Source: JBPCOI01 sp051000395 (GTDB lineage: Bacteria; Actinomycetota; Actinomycetes; Mycobacteriales; Jatrophihabitantaceae). From it: 64,000 nucleotides of DNA. Below, in pieces: positions 47,397-56,467 of the stretch (position 1 is the stretch's first letter; every line of letters begins with the position of its first letter). The stretch is from positions 83,540 to 147,539 of the forward strand of contig JBPCOI010000003.1 in the NCBI GenBank assembly GCA_051000395.1. The letters run 5' to 3'. Made by a program: the position numbers and the translations under genes. Under the pieces are notes generated by a model, which saw only the letters and a program-made list of their open reading frames with translations, was not told the DNA's origin and did not search any database.

Positions 47397-49124
47397 GTGA
47401 GCGAGCTGCGGGTATGGGCGCCGAATGTCGGGCGGATGCGGCTGCTCGCCGGCGGCGAGCAACGCCCGTTGGTGGCGCAGAAAGGCGGTTGGTGGTCCAC
47501 GGCCGCCCTGCCTGCCGGGACCGATTATGCGTTCCTGCTGGACGACTCGGACGAGCCCGTGCCGGATCCCGCCTCGCGCTGGCAACCGCACGGTGTGCAC
47601 GGCGCGAGCCGGGTGTACGACCAGTCCGCCTATCGCTGGGCAGACTCGGCGTGGAAGGGACGTGACCTGGCCGGTGCGGTGATCTACGAACTGCACGTCG
47701 GCACGTTCACTCCCGGCGCGAGCTTCGGCTCGGCGATCGAACGGCTCGAGCACCTCGCGGCACTGGGCATCACCCATGTCGAGCTGCTACCGGTGAACGC
47801 GGTCAACGGCGTGTGGAACTGGGGTTATGACGGCGTCGCCTGGTACGCGGTGCACGAACCGCTCGGCGGCCCCGATGGCCTCAAGCGCTTCGTCGACGCC
47901 TGCCACGCACGCGGGCTGGCCGTGGTGCTCGACGTCGTCTACAACCACCTCGGGCCCAGCGGCAACTACCTGCCGCGCTTCGGTCCGTACCTCAAGAGCG
48001 GGCGCAACACCTGGGGCGATCTCGTCAACGTCGAGGAGCCTGCAGTGCGCCGCTTCGTGATCGACAACGCGCTGATGTGGTTGCGCGATTACCACGTCGA
48101 TGCGCTGCGCCTGGATGCCGTGCACGCGCTGCAGGACCGCTCCCCCATCCACATCCTCGCCGAGCTGTCCGCGGAGGTCGATGCGCTGGCCAGCTCGCTC
48201 GGGCGCCGGCTCACGCTGATCGCCGAGTCGGACCTCAACGACCCGGTGATGATCACACCAACCGCGGCTACCCCGCCAGCGCAGTCCGGCTACGGGCTCG
48301 ACGCGCAGTGGGACGACGACGTGCACCACGCGCTGCACGCCGCGCTCACCGGCGAGACCCAGGGCTACTACTGCGACTTCGGCTCGCTGTCAGTGCTGGC
48401 CAAGGTGCTCACGTCCGCCTTTTGGCACGACGGGACGTACTCGACGTTTCGTGGGCGAAACCACGGCAAGCCCGTCGACCGGGCGACGACGCCGGGCTGG
48501 CGCTTCGTCGTGTGCCTGCAGAACCACGACCAGGTGGGCAACCGCGCCGTCGGTGACCGGCTCCCCGAGCTCACGTCGCCGGGTCTGCTGCGCGTCGGCG
48601 CGGTGCTGCTGCTGACGACGCCGTTCACGCCGATGCTCTGGATGGGCGAGGAGTGGGCCGCGTCCACCCGCTGGCCGTTCTTCACCTCCCATCCCGAGCC
48701 GGAACTGGCCGAGGCGACCGGCAGGGGTCGCGTCGAGGAGTTCTCTCGGCACGGGTGGGACGTGGACCAGATGATCGATCCGCAGGACCCCGAGGCGTAC
48801 CGCAGCGCGATCCTGGACTGGTCCGAGGTGGGTGAAGGCGCCCACGCCGACGTGCTCGCGCTCTACCGCCGGCTCATCGCGTTGCGCAGCGCCGAGCCGG
48901 ACCTTCGCGATGCGGATCTCACCCGCGTGCGAGTCGACTACGACGAGCACGAGCGCTGGCTGGTGATGCACCGCGGCGCGTTTCGGGTCGTGGCGAACCT
49001 GTCGCCGCAGCCGCACGCGCTCGCGCTCGACGCGCGGGAGGTCGTCCTGGCCACCGCGGCCGTCGAGATCGAGGTCGGCCGGGTGTCGGTGGCCGCCGAA
49101 TCCGCCGCGATCCTGCGCGTCTGA
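47397..49124 (+). CDS. treZ: Maltooligosyltrehalose trehalohydrolase TreZ
   Basis: A 575-residue GH13 enzyme that releases trehalose from the product of TreY. The N-terminal beta-domain (ELRVWAPNVGRMRLL) leads into YELHVGTFTPGASF, VVLDVVYNHLGPSGNY, the nucleophile site VDALRLDAVHAL, the acid site TLIAESDLNDP, and FVVCLQNHDQVGNRA. The GTG at 47397 starts exactly at this N-terminus; the frame extends 69 bases upstream without similarity. It completes a glycogen-to-trehalose route, likely for stress protection. Confidence 0.95.
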   Translation: MSELRVWAPNVGRMRLLAGGEQRPLVAQKGGWWSTAALPAGTDYAFLLDDSDEPVPDPASRWQPHGVHGASRVYDQSAYRWADSAWKGRDLAGAVIYELHVGTFTPGASFGSAIERLEHLAALGITHVELLPVNAVNGVWNWGYDGVAWYAVHEPLGGPDGLKRFVDACHARGLAVVLDVVYNHLGPSGNYLPRFGPYLKSGRNTWGDLVNVEEPAVRRFVIDNALMWLRDYHVDALRLDAVHALQDRSPIHILAELSAEVDALASSLGRRLTLIAESDLNDPVMITPTAATPPAQSGYGLDAQWDDDVHHALHAALTGETQGYYCDFGSLSVLAKVLTSAFWHDGTYSTFRGRNHGKPVDRATTPGWRFVVCLQNHDQVGNRAVGDRLPELTSPGLLRVGAVLLLTTPFTPMLWMGEEWAASTRWPFFTSHPEPELAEATGRGRVEEFSRHGWDVDQMIDPQDPEAYRSAILDWSEVGEGAHADVLALYRRLIALRSAEPDLRDADLTRVRVDYDEHERWLVMHRGAFRVVANLSPQPHALALDAREVVLATAAVEIEVGRVSVAAESAAILRV

Positions 49125-49140
49125 GCGAGGAGGGCGTCCG

Positions 49141-49395
49141 GTGAAGCTCAAGCTGGACCTGCACGACATCTACAACAGCGGTGGGCAGATCGAGGCCGCG
49201 CTGCAGGCGATCATCGCCGAGGCGGTCGCCAAGAAGGCGCCGCTCGTGGAGATCATTCCAGGCAAGGGGTCCGGACAGCTGAAGAAGCGGGTGCTGCGCT
49301 TCCTGGACCGCAAGGAGATCAAGGCGCAGTACCACCGCGTCGAGAAGGACTCGGACAACTTCGGCCGGGTGTTCGTCCACTTCCGCTGGAAGTAG
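49141..49395 (+). CDS. Smr-domain protein
   Basis: An 84-residue protein consisting of a single Smr domain, related to the C-terminus of MutS2: LKLDLHDIYNSGGQIEAAL, IIPGKGSGQLKKRVLRFLD, and the closing RVFVHFRWK. Stand-alone Smr proteins bind or cut nucleic acids (branched DNA or RNA) in several systems; the role here is unknown. The GTG at 49141 is preceded by GAGGAGGG. It follows treZ by 16 bases and may be co-transcribed. Confidence 0.85.
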   Translation: MKLKLDLHDIYNSGGQIEAALQAIIAEAVAKKAPLVEIIPGKGSGQLKKRVLRFLDRKEIKAQYHRVEKDSDNFGRVFVHFRWK

Positions 49396-49408
49396 CCACC
49401 GAAGAAGG

Positions 49409-50614
49409 TCAGGACACCTCCTGCTTGCGTACCCACACTTCGCGCACCAGCAGCAACACCGCGGCAGCGATCGGAAGCGCGAGCAGCGCTCCCACCACCC
49501 CGGCCAGCGAGCCGCCGACCAGCACCGCGATGATGGTGACGAACTCCGGCACGTCGACCGAGGAGCGCATCACCCGCGGGTAGATGACGTATCCCTCCAG
49601 CGGCTCGTAGATCAGGTAGAAGATCAGGCACGCCAGGCCGACGTGCAGCGAGGTCGCCAGGCCGATGATCGTCACCGTCCCCGCGCCGAGGATCGAACCG
49701 ACCAGCGGCACCAGGTCCAGGACCGCGACCAGAAGCGCCAGCGGCAAGGCGTACTGGCCGAGCCCGACGCTCAGCAGCAGGAAGAACGACACCGTGCCCG
49801 CGAGCATCCCCACCAGCACCGCGCCGACGACGTATCCCCCGACGCGCCGCAGGATCTCGTCACCGAGGCTGGCCACCCGGGCGCGCCGCGAGGCAGGCAC
49901 CAGCGAGTAACCGGCGTGCTTGATCTTCGGCAGCGCGGCCAGGAAGTAGAGCGTCAGCACGAAGACCACCACCGTGTTCACCACGGCACCGAGCACGGTG
50001 AGGCCGATGTTGAAGACGCCGCCGAACGCGTTGCGCAGCAGCTGCGGGTCCTTGAGCTTCGTTTCCAGGCTGGACAGGAAGTGGTACTTCTGGTCCAGCC
50101 GGTTGATGCTCTTGTGCTTGCGGATGTCCTGGATGAGGTGCGGCGCATCGTCGATGAAGGTCTCCACCTGGTTGCGCAACGCGCCGACGAGCACGACGAC
50201 GATCAGCACCACGATGCCCAGCGCGAGCACCGCCACGATCAGCACCGCCCAGCGGCGCCGCAGCCCTCTGCGGATCATGAACTCGACTATCGGGTTCAGC
50301 CCGACTGCGAGGAAGATCGCGATCAGCACGAGGATGAGGACGGACTCGACCTCGCGCAGCGCGTACCCGAGGGCGAGCGCCACGAGGACCCCCACCGCGC
50401 CCACGAAGCCGCGGTAGAACGCGGAACTGCGCGACATGGGACGCCCTGGCCGGCCGAACGGGTTGTCCCCGTCGGCGCCGGCATCGACGGGCTCGTACAG
50501 CGAGTCGGCGACTGCCTCGGCCGTCTCGACGTCGACCCCGGCGTCGTGGGCTGCCTGCTCGATGCCCTCGCGGCGCGAGCTGGCCTGCGGACCACCGTCC
50601 TTCGGGTCGGCCAT
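49409..50614 (-). CDS. AI-2E family transporter
   Basis: A 401-residue membrane protein with eight or so hydrophobic segments (from about residue 65) in the AI-2E/PerM arrangement. These include AIFLAVGLNPIVEFMIRRGL, then LDLVPLVGSILGAGTV and VIYPRVMRSSVDVPEF near the end. Members export quorum signals, sodium or organic solutes; the substrate cannot be assigned. The first 60 residues are acidic and cytoplasmic. The ATG at 50614 has a GAGGAG site and starts inside a longer, unconserved frame. Confidence 0.85.
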   Translation of the reverse strand: MADPKDGGPQASSRREGIEQAAHDAGVDVETAEAVADSLYEPVDAGADGDNPFGRPGRPMSRSSAFYRGFVGAVGVLVALALGYALREVESVLILVLIAIFLAVGLNPIVEFMIRRGLRRRWAVLIVAVLALGIVVLIVVVLVGALRNQVETFIDDAPHLIQDIRKHKSINRLDQKYHFLSSLETKLKDPQLLRNAFGGVFNIGLTVLGAVVNTVVVFVLTLYFLAALPKIKHAGYSLVPASRRARVASLGDEILRRVGGYVVGAVLVGMLAGTVSFFLLLSVGLGQYALPLALLVAVLDLVPLVGSILGAGTVTIIGLATSLHVGLACLIFYLIYEPLEGYVIYPRVMRSSVDVPEFVTIIAVLVGGSLAGVVGALLALPIAAAVLLLVREVWVRKQEVS

Positions 50615-50752
50615 CGGGCTCCTCACGCGTCGCCCGGGAGGGTCCCGGGGCGCTAAGAGCCTAAGGCTCTGCGGCACGGCTCCTGGCAGCGCGGACTCGA
50701 CGCGCGCGGGCGTCCGGTCCCTGCGCACCCGAGCGCACGACGGCGAGAGGCC

Positions 50753-51481
50753 TCACCGAAGCTCTCGTGGCGGCGGCCCGACGTCGACCACGCGCGGCGA
50801 GAAGCGCCGCGGCGGCGGCCCGAACGCGCGGCGGCCCGCCGAGATCGCCGATCTCGCCAACGCCGCGTTCCCGGCCGCACCGATGCCGGCGCCGATCCCG
50901 AGCGGCAGCGCGCGGCCGAACAGCAACGCGCCCTGGCGCGCGCCGAAGCGCGTCACGAGCAGGTGCGCCAGGCGACCGTTGACGCCGGAGATCTTGTCGT
51001 GTGAGTTCGAGCGGCCGATGACCTGTGCCCAGTGCGCGCCCTCGACCGAGGCGCCCTCGACCGATGCGCCCGCGACCGCGGCGGCCCCACCCTCGCCGAC
51101 CAGGACAGCCAGGACGAGCGCGCGCCGGACCTCCGGGTCGCTTACCGGCACGCCGTGGATCTCGGCGACTGCCAGCACGTACATCGCCGTCGCCGACACG
51201 AAGGCGGTGATCTCCGCCGCGCCGGCCGCCAGCGACCCGGCCGTCCCCACGCCAGGAACAGCGGCAGCACCGCCCGAGGCGGCGCCGATGCCGATGACCG
51301 CCGTCCGATAGCGATGTTCGAGCTGGCCGATCACCTGCGCCGGACTGGCGTCCGGCCGCTTGGCCCGCACCCGGTCCAGGTAGGACAGCACCGCCGGGCG
51401 CTGGATGGCGAGCGCCTTGTCCAGTGCGACGTCCAGTACCCGCTCGACCGATCCCGGTACCCGCACCTTGCGCTTACCCAT
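50753..51481 (-). CDS. EcsC-like protein
   Basis: A 242-residue Ala/Gly-rich protein. After a basic start (MGKRKVRVPGSVERVLD), it has ALDKALAIQRPAVLSYLDRV, RTAVIGIGAASGGAAAVPG, and VLAVAEIHGVPVSDPEVRRAL. It looks like the actinobacterial group usually annotated as EcsC family, whose function is not established. The C-terminus, GRRAFGPPPRRFSPRVVDV, is proline- and arginine-rich. ATG 51481 is preferred to the upstream ATG because the leading 49 residues look non-coding. Confidence 0.55.
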   Translation of the reverse strand: MGKRKVRVPGSVERVLDVALDKALAIQRPAVLSYLDRVRAKRPDASPAQVIGQLEHRYRTAVIGIGAASGGAAAVPGVGTAGSLAAGAAEITAFVSATAMYVLAVAEIHGVPVSDPEVRRALVLAVLVGEGGAAAVAGASVEGASVEGAHWAQVIGRSNSHDKISGVNGRLAHLLVTRFGARQGALLFGRALPLGIGAGIGAAGNAALARSAISAGRRAFGPPPRRFSPRVVDVGPPPRELR

Positions 51482-51583
51482 CGCCAACCCCCGTCCGGTC
51501 CATCCCACCAGTCTGCGTGTCGCCCGCCGATGCCCGGTGCGCCACCCCGCCGGCGAACGCGCAGGCGTGCTGAGATGGTGCCC

Positions 51584-52327
51584 ATGCGTGCCCTGCTCCC
51601 CGTTGCGTCCGAGGACGCCGACATCCACTCGTCCTACGCGCGGGACTGGCTTGAGCCCGGCGGCGTACGGATGAACTTCGTCTGCAGCGCGGACGGAGCG
51701 GCGACCGACGACGGCCTGTCCCGCGGCCTGCAGACGCCAGGTGACAACCGGGTGTTCGCCGCGCTCCGCGACCTCGCCGACGTGGTCCTGGTCGGCGCCG
51801 GGACGGTCCGCGCCGAGGGTTACGGCCGCATCACGCTTTCAGAACGACGCCGAGGCGTGCGCCGCGAGCACGGGCTGAGCGAGGACCTGCCGATCGCCGT
51901 CGTCAGCCGCGCGCTGCGCCTCGACCCGGACGCGGCCCTGTTCACCGACGCTTCGCGGCAAGCGCGCACGGTCGTCCTCACCTGCGCCGACACCGACGCC
52001 GCGCTCCGGTCCCGGCTCGGCAAGGTCGCCGACGTGGTGGTGTGCGGAGCGGATCGCGTCGATTTCGTCGCCGCTCGCGCAGCGCTGACCGAGCGCGGCT
52101 ACTCGCGGATCCTCGGCGAGGGTGGCCCGACGCTGTTCGCCCAGATGGCCCGCGCTGGTGCCGTCGACGAGCTGTGCCTGAGCGTCTCCCCGCTCCTGGC
52201 CGGCCCCGGGGCGCGACGAATCGTGGCCGGGCAGCTGTGGTCCGGGGACCCGGTCGGGCTCAGCCTCACCGGCCTGCTCGAGGAGGACGGCGCCCTGTTC
52301 TGCCGCTACCGCGTCGCGAGCACATGA
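51584..52327 (+). CDS. Pyrimidine reductase-like protein (RibD C-terminal/DHFR fold)
   Basis: A 247-residue protein with the DHFR-like fold of the riboflavin-pathway reductase: WLEPGGVRMNFVCSADGAAT, the NADPH-site segment VVLVGAGTVRAEGYG, and ILGEGGPTLFAQMARAGAVDEL. Actinobacteria often encode such stand-alone reductases without the deaminase half. Whether it serves riboflavin synthesis or another reaction cannot be decided here. ATG 51575 is an equally possible start (three residues longer). Confidence 0.8.
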   Translation: MRALLPVASEDADIHSSYARDWLEPGGVRMNFVCSADGAATDDGLSRGLQTPGDNRVFAALRDLADVVLVGAGTVRAEGYGRITLSERRRGVRREHGLSEDLPIAVVSRALRLDPDAALFTDASRQARTVVLTCADTDAALRSRLGKVADVVVCGADRVDFVAARAALTERGYSRILGEGGPTLFAQMARAGAVDELCLSVSPLLAGPGARRIVAGQLWSGDPVGLSLTGLLEEDGALFCRYRVAST

Positions 52328-52463
52328 CGGTAGTGGCAGTCGCCCAGACGTCTCGACGCGGCAGCGAACGAGGCGTCCGGCATCACCGGCCGGACCGTGC
52401 ACCCGGGCCGGGAGGATGTCCTCGAGCTCAGCCAAACGTCGCTGCACCGCTACGCCGCCGGCG

Positions 52464-52592
52464 ACCGGGACGCTGGTGTCGCTGCTGCACATCGTCCCGG
52501 GCAAGACCGACGTCGAGCGACTCGTCCCGATGACCTTGGAGCTGGTGCGAGTTCTCCGTCGCGGGCGAACCGATGAAACACTGAGCCGATGA
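52464..52592 (+). pseudogene. Remnant of a tyrosine recombinase (integrase) C-terminal part
   Basis: The frame from about 52464 to the stop at 52590-52592 contains TLVSLLHIVPGKTDVERL and then VPMTLELVRVL. This resembles the segment found in many actinobacterial phage-type integrases (LLQ-APSKTD-ERLL-VSPEL). No catalytic Arg, His or Tyr region is left, and there is no proper start. It lies immediately upstream of and overlaps the ligase start. The match is short and by eye. Confidence 0.4.
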
Positions 52593-53671
52593 AGCTGCCT
52601 GTGATGCCTCCGGTCGCGCCGATGCTGGCGAAGTCGGTGCCGACGATCCCGTCCGGGGCGTCATATGAGCCGAAATGGGATGGATTTAGATCTCTCATCT
52701 TCCGGGACGGCGACGAGGTCGAGTTCGGCAGCCGTAGCGAGAAGCCGATGACGCGCTACTTTCCCGAGCTGGTCGAGGCAGTGAAGGCGGAGCTGCCCGA
52801 ACGGTGCGTCATCGACGGTGAGATCGTCATCGCCACGGACGACGGTCTGGACTTCGAGGCGCTGCAGCAGCGCATCCACCCCGCCGTCTCACGAGTGACG
52901 ATGCTGTCGGAGAAGACGCCGGCATCGTTCATCGCCTTCGACCTGCTCGCCCTCGGCGACGAGGACTACACCGGACGCCCGTTCGCCGAACGCCGTGCTG
53001 CTCTCGAGCGCGCGTTGGAAGGCGCGAAGGCGCCGATCCACCTCACCCCGACCACGACAGACCTCGAGGTCGCCAACCGCTGGTTCGTCGAGCTCGAGGG
53101 CGCGCATCTCGACGGCGTGATCGCCAAGCCGCTCGAGGGCAGCTATCAGCAGGACAAGCGCGTGATGTTCAAGATCAAGCACGTCCGCACCGCCGACTGC
53201 GTGCTGGCCGGCTTCCGCTGGCACAAGACCTCGACCGAGGACAAGCCGCTCGTCGGCTCGCTGCTCCTGGGTCTGTCCAACGACGAGGGCAAGCTGCAGC
53301 ACGTCGGTGTCGTCGGTGCGTTCACCGCCAAGCGACGCGCCGAACTCGTCGACGAGCTCGAAACGCTCCTGCTCGATGACGGGGAGGATCACCCATGGCA
53401 GGAGTGGGCCAGCGCCGAGGCGCATCAGGGTCAGCGGCTGCCCGGCAACGTCAGTCGGTGGAATGCGACGAAGGACCTGTCGTTCGTGCCGCTGCGACCG
53501 GAGCGGGTGCTGGAGGTCAAGTACGAACACATGGAAGGCACCCGGTTCCGGCACCTGGCCCACTTCGTGCGCTGGCGCGTCGACCGCACACCCGAGTCCT
53601 GCACCTACGAGCAGCTCGAACAACCGCTCACGTTTGCGCTGGCCGACATCGTTCCTGGCCTCGGCGGATGA
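52589..53671 (+). CDS. ATP-dependent DNA ligase (LigC/LigD-type)
   Basis: A 360-residue stand-alone ATP-dependent DNA ligase. Motif I is PKWDGFR with adenylation Lys29, followed by SRSEKPMTRYFPEL, motif III FIAFDLLAL, motif IV HLDGVIAKPLEGSY, and motif V VMFKIKH. The C-terminal OB-fold ends with a LEVKYEHMEGTRFRHLAHFVRW segment. Without polymerase or nuclease domains it matches the LigC group. A LigD-type polymerase is encoded separately at 60033, but no Ku is present in the window. AACACT six bases before the ATG fits leaderless expression. Confidence 0.93.
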   Translation: MKLPVMPPVAPMLAKSVPTIPSGASYEPKWDGFRSLIFRDGDEVEFGSRSEKPMTRYFPELVEAVKAELPERCVIDGEIVIATDDGLDFEALQQRIHPAVSRVTMLSEKTPASFIAFDLLALGDEDYTGRPFAERRAALERALEGAKAPIHLTPTTTDLEVANRWFVELEGAHLDGVIAKPLEGSYQQDKRVMFKIKHVRTADCVLAGFRWHKTSTEDKPLVGSLLLGLSNDEGKLQHVGVVGAFTAKRRAELVDELETLLLDDGEDHPWQEWASAEAHQGQRLPGNVSRWNATKDLSFVPLRPERVLEVKYEHMEGTRFRHLAHFVRWRVDRTPESCTYEQLEQPLTFALADIVPGLGG

Positions 53672-53759
53672 ACGAGCCGCTCATCGGCAGACTCGCGGGC
53701 GAGACGCTCTCATCGGGCACGACGTCGAAGCCGCTCACGATCGGTCGGACTGCGGGATC

Positions 53760-53915
53760 GTGCTCGAATTCGCGACCGGATCCATCGTCATCAACCCCGA
53801 GGCGTCCGACCTGTCCGGCCCCGAGATCGCCGTGCTCAGCGGGTTCGTCGATGACTTCAGCTCGAACATCTGGCGACCGGGAGAGGGCACCTTTGCCGGA
53901 CGCGACTGGTCGTAA
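53760..53915 (+). CDS. Small hypothetical protein in the ligase-hydrolase gap
   Basis: The 454 bases between the ligase and the next hydrolase hold one plausible small frame: 51 residues from GTG 53760 (VLEFATGSIVINPEASDLSG, ending RPGEGTFAGRDWS). Codon use looks coding near its end. A possible N-terminal part (MNEPLIGRLAGETL from ATG 53668) is in another frame, so this could be a frameshifted gene of about 80 residues. Function unknown. From 53916 to 54112 I see nothing coding. Confidence 0.3.
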   Translation: MLEFATGSIVINPEASDLSGPEIAVLSGFVDDFSSNIWRPGEGTFAGRDWS

Positions 53916-54112
53916 GCATTTGTCCAGCCGGACACGCGACAACCGTGCGCTCCCAGTGTCGCGCTAGGGAGGTCGCTTGCCGGATGCCGTGATTCAGCTG
54001 GGCGTCCTTCCCGGACCCACGGACCGCGGCCTACCTGCGCCCAGCCCTTGCGCGGCTGGTCGCTCACGCCAGTCCGGGCGACGCGCGGGGACGCAGCCCC
54101 AGGCGCGGTCGG

Positions 54113-54118
54113 TAGCGT
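54113..54118 (+). promoter_or_regulatory. Putative -10 element of the secreted hydrolase gene
   Basis: TAGCGT ends seven bases before GTG 54126 and supports that start, which begins a normal lipoprotein signal. Confidence 0.4.
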
Positions 54119-54125
54119 GCACGTC

Positions 54126-55721
54126 GTGCCTGCACACCGCGCCCGCGCAAGGACCGCGCTGCTCATGACCGCCGCAGCTGCCCTCGTCCTGTCCGCATGC
54201 GCGCAGACCGTGCCCGGCCACGGCAACCACGCCAGCGGCGCGCCCTCGAGCTCGGCCACGGCCAGTCCCGCGCCAAGTAGTAGCACCAGCGCGTCGGGAC
54301 CCACCCAGCAGCCAGTCACGTTCAGCGACTGCAGCAACATCCTCAACGTCGCGCTGATCCCCGTGCCGTCGGCACTGACGGGCAAGATCACCTTCGGCTG
54401 CGCACGACTGACCGTGCCGCTCGACTACGCCCAGCCCACCGGCAAGACGATCACTCTCGAGCTGGTGAAGGTGCACGACAGCGACAACCACGGTGGCCTC
54501 GGCTCGTTGCTCGTCAACCCTGGCGGTCCCGGTGGTTCCGGCGTCGAACTCGCGCTCGGGCTCGTAGGCCAGATTCCCGCCGTGGTGCTCACCCACTTCG
54601 ACCTGATCGGTTTCGACCCGCGCGGGGTGGGGCTGTCCAGTCCCGTCTCCTGCATCAGCAATGCGGAGAAGGACCGCCTCGACGCGGCCTCCCCCGACGT
54701 CCTCACTCCAGCCGGGTTCCAGCAAGCAAAGGTCGAGGCCAGCAGTGTCGCGCAAGGGTGCAGCGCCAAGTACGGGCCGGCGCTGGCCGACATCAACACC
54801 GTCAACACCGCCAAGGACATGGACCTCATCCGCCAGGCCGTCGGCGATCAGCAGATGAACTACCTCGGTTTCTCCTACGGGACCGAACTCGGCTCGGTGT
54901 ACGCCCACCTCTTTCCCGACAAGATCCGCGTCGCCGTCCTCGACGGTGCCGTCGATCCGCTGACCGGCGACATCGCCTCCTTCGCCGACCAGCTGCGCGG
55001 CTTCGAGGGCGCCTTCGACCAGTTCGCCGCCGACTGCGTCACCCACAGCCCCTGCAGCGCGCTGCGCGACCCACGAAAGACCGTCTACGCCATCGTGACC
55101 AAGGCGGACGCGGCCCCGTTGGCAACCGGCCAGTCGCGGCGGCTGACCAGCTCGCTCGCGCTCACCGGCGTGCTGCAGGCGCTTTACTCGCGCTCGGACT
55201 GGCCGACGCTCGCCGGCGCGTTGATCGCGGCCGCCAAGGGCGACGGCAAGGGGCTGCTCGCGCTGGCCGACCAGTACAACCAGCGGCTGCCCAACGGCAC
55301 GTACACCAACATCATGGACGCCAACACCACCATCAGCTGCAACGACTCCAAACCGGGGCCCAGTGACCCGACGATCCACGCGACCGCCGCAGCATGGGTC
55401 AAGCAGTTCCCGATGTTCGGCAGGTGGGCGGCCATCTCGCTGTTCAGTTGCCAGCAGTGGCAACCGGTGCGCACCCCGCCGCCGCTGCCGACCGCGCCGA
55501 CCCCGACGAAGGCGCTGGTCATCGGCAACCTGCACGACCCGGCGACGCCGTATCAGGGAGCGAAGGACCTCGCCAAGACGATGGGAAATGCGGAGCTGCT
55601 GAGCTGGGACGGAGAGGGCCACACCTCCTACCTGCAGGGCAGTTCGTGCGTCGACAACTACGTCGACGCGTACCTGGTCGACCAGAAGCTGCCGCCCGTG
55701 AACCTGACCTGCCCCCGATGA
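54126..55721 (+). CDS. Secreted alpha/beta hydrolase lipoprotein (TAP-like peptidase family)
   Basis: A 531-residue exported alpha/beta hydrolase. The signal peptide with the lipobox LSAC (about residue 25) is followed by a Ser/Thr linker. The catalytic domain has LLVNPGGPGGSG, DLIGFDPRGVGLS, the nucleophile in YLGFSYGTELGSVYA and the catalytic His in GEGHTSYLQ. The C-terminal TAP-like module contains the typical cysteines. Homologues are tripeptidyl aminopeptidases (Slp/Tap) of streptomycetes and the lipases/proteases of mycobacteria. It overlaps the next hydrolase gene in ATGA. Confidence 0.9.
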   Translation: MPAHRARARTALLMTAAAALVLSACAQTVPGHGNHASGAPSSSATASPAPSSSTSASGPTQQPVTFSDCSNILNVALIPVPSALTGKITFGCARLTVPLDYAQPTGKTITLELVKVHDSDNHGGLGSLLVNPGGPGGSGVELALGLVGQIPAVVLTHFDLIGFDPRGVGLSSPVSCISNAEKDRLDAASPDVLTPAGFQQAKVEASSVAQGCSAKYGPALADINTVNTAKDMDLIRQAVGDQQMNYLGFSYGTELGSVYAHLFPDKIRVAVLDGAVDPLTGDIASFADQLRGFEGAFDQFAADCVTHSPCSALRDPRKTVYAIVTKADAAPLATGQSRRLTSSLALTGVLQALYSRSDWPTLAGALIAAAKGDGKGLLALADQYNQRLPNGTYTNIMDANTTISCNDSKPGPSDPTIHATAAAWVKQFPMFGRWAAISLFSCQQWQPVRTPPPLPTAPTPTKALVIGNLHDPATPYQGAKDLAKTMGNAELLSWDGEGHTSYLQGSSCVDNYVDAYLVDQKLPPVNLTCPR

Positions 55722-56422
55722 CGGGCACGCCACACCTGCACGTGCACGAGCCGCACGGAGCGGTAGGCGCCGTCGCGCTCGTCCTGCACGGCGGCCGGTC
55801 CAACAGCACGCGGCGGGTGCGGGCCAGCCAGCTGGCGGTGCTGCGGATGCTGCCGTTCGCTGCGTCGCTGCGCCGCGCCGGCGTCCGGCAAGGACTGGCC
55901 GTAGCTCAGCTGCGCTTCACCGTGCGTGGCTGGAACGGCGCGCAGCGCTCACCGGTCGCCGACGCGCAGTGGGCGCTGGGTGAGCTGCGGCGCCGGTTCC
56001 CCGACGCGCCGGTCGCGCTCGTCGGGCACTCCATGGGCGGACGCGCGGCGGTGTACGCCGCGGGATTCCCCACCGTCCGCGCGGTCGTCGGGCTCGCACC
56101 GTGGATCGAGGACGGCGACCCGGTCGAGCAACTGGCCGGCCGGCGCATCCTGTTCGCCCACGGCGAGCACGACCGGATGACCAGCCCCCGCGCCTCGGCC
56201 GCCTTCGCGCAGCGCGCAGCGCGCGTTGCCGAATCCGTCAGCTACGTCAGCGTCGAGGCCGAGCGCCACGCCATGCTGCGGCGGGCCCGCGTCTGGCACG
56301 AACTGGTCACCGGATTCGTGCTCGGCGTGCTTTGCGGTACGGCCCCCGAGGGAACCGCGGAGGACGCGACGACGAACGTGGTGGGGAAGGCACTTGCCGG
56401 TCAGGCGGCACTCGTCGTCTGA
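55718..56422 (+). CDS. Alpha/beta hydrolase
   Basis: A 234-residue cytoplasmic alpha/beta hydrolase without a signal peptide. The oxyanion segment is ALVLHGGRSNSTRRV, the nucleophile elbow is VGHSMGGRAAVYAAG, the acid is in FAHGEHDRMTS, and the His in EAERHAMLRR. Its ATG overlaps the stop of the secreted hydrolase, indicating an operon. The substrate is unknown. Confidence 0.85.
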   Translation: MTGTPHLHVHEPHGAVGAVALVLHGGRSNSTRRVRASQLAVLRMLPFAASLRRAGVRQGLAVAQLRFTVRGWNGAQRSPVADAQWALGELRRRFPDAPVALVGHSMGGRAAVYAAGFPTVRAVVGLAPWIEDGDPVEQLAGRRILFAHGEHDRMTSPRASAAFAQRAARVAESVSYVSVEAERHAMLRRARVWHELVTGFVLGVLCGTAPEGTAEDATTNVVGKALAGQAALVV

Positions 56423-56467
56423 TGGGATGAATCCGTTCGGCGGCCGGAGAACGCGGAGGAGTTGCGC

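Noticed and set aside
51032..51583. Upstream extension of the pyrimidine reductase-like frame
   Set aside because: The extension lies antisense over the EcsC-like gene and has no similarity. The conserved N-terminus begins near 51584.
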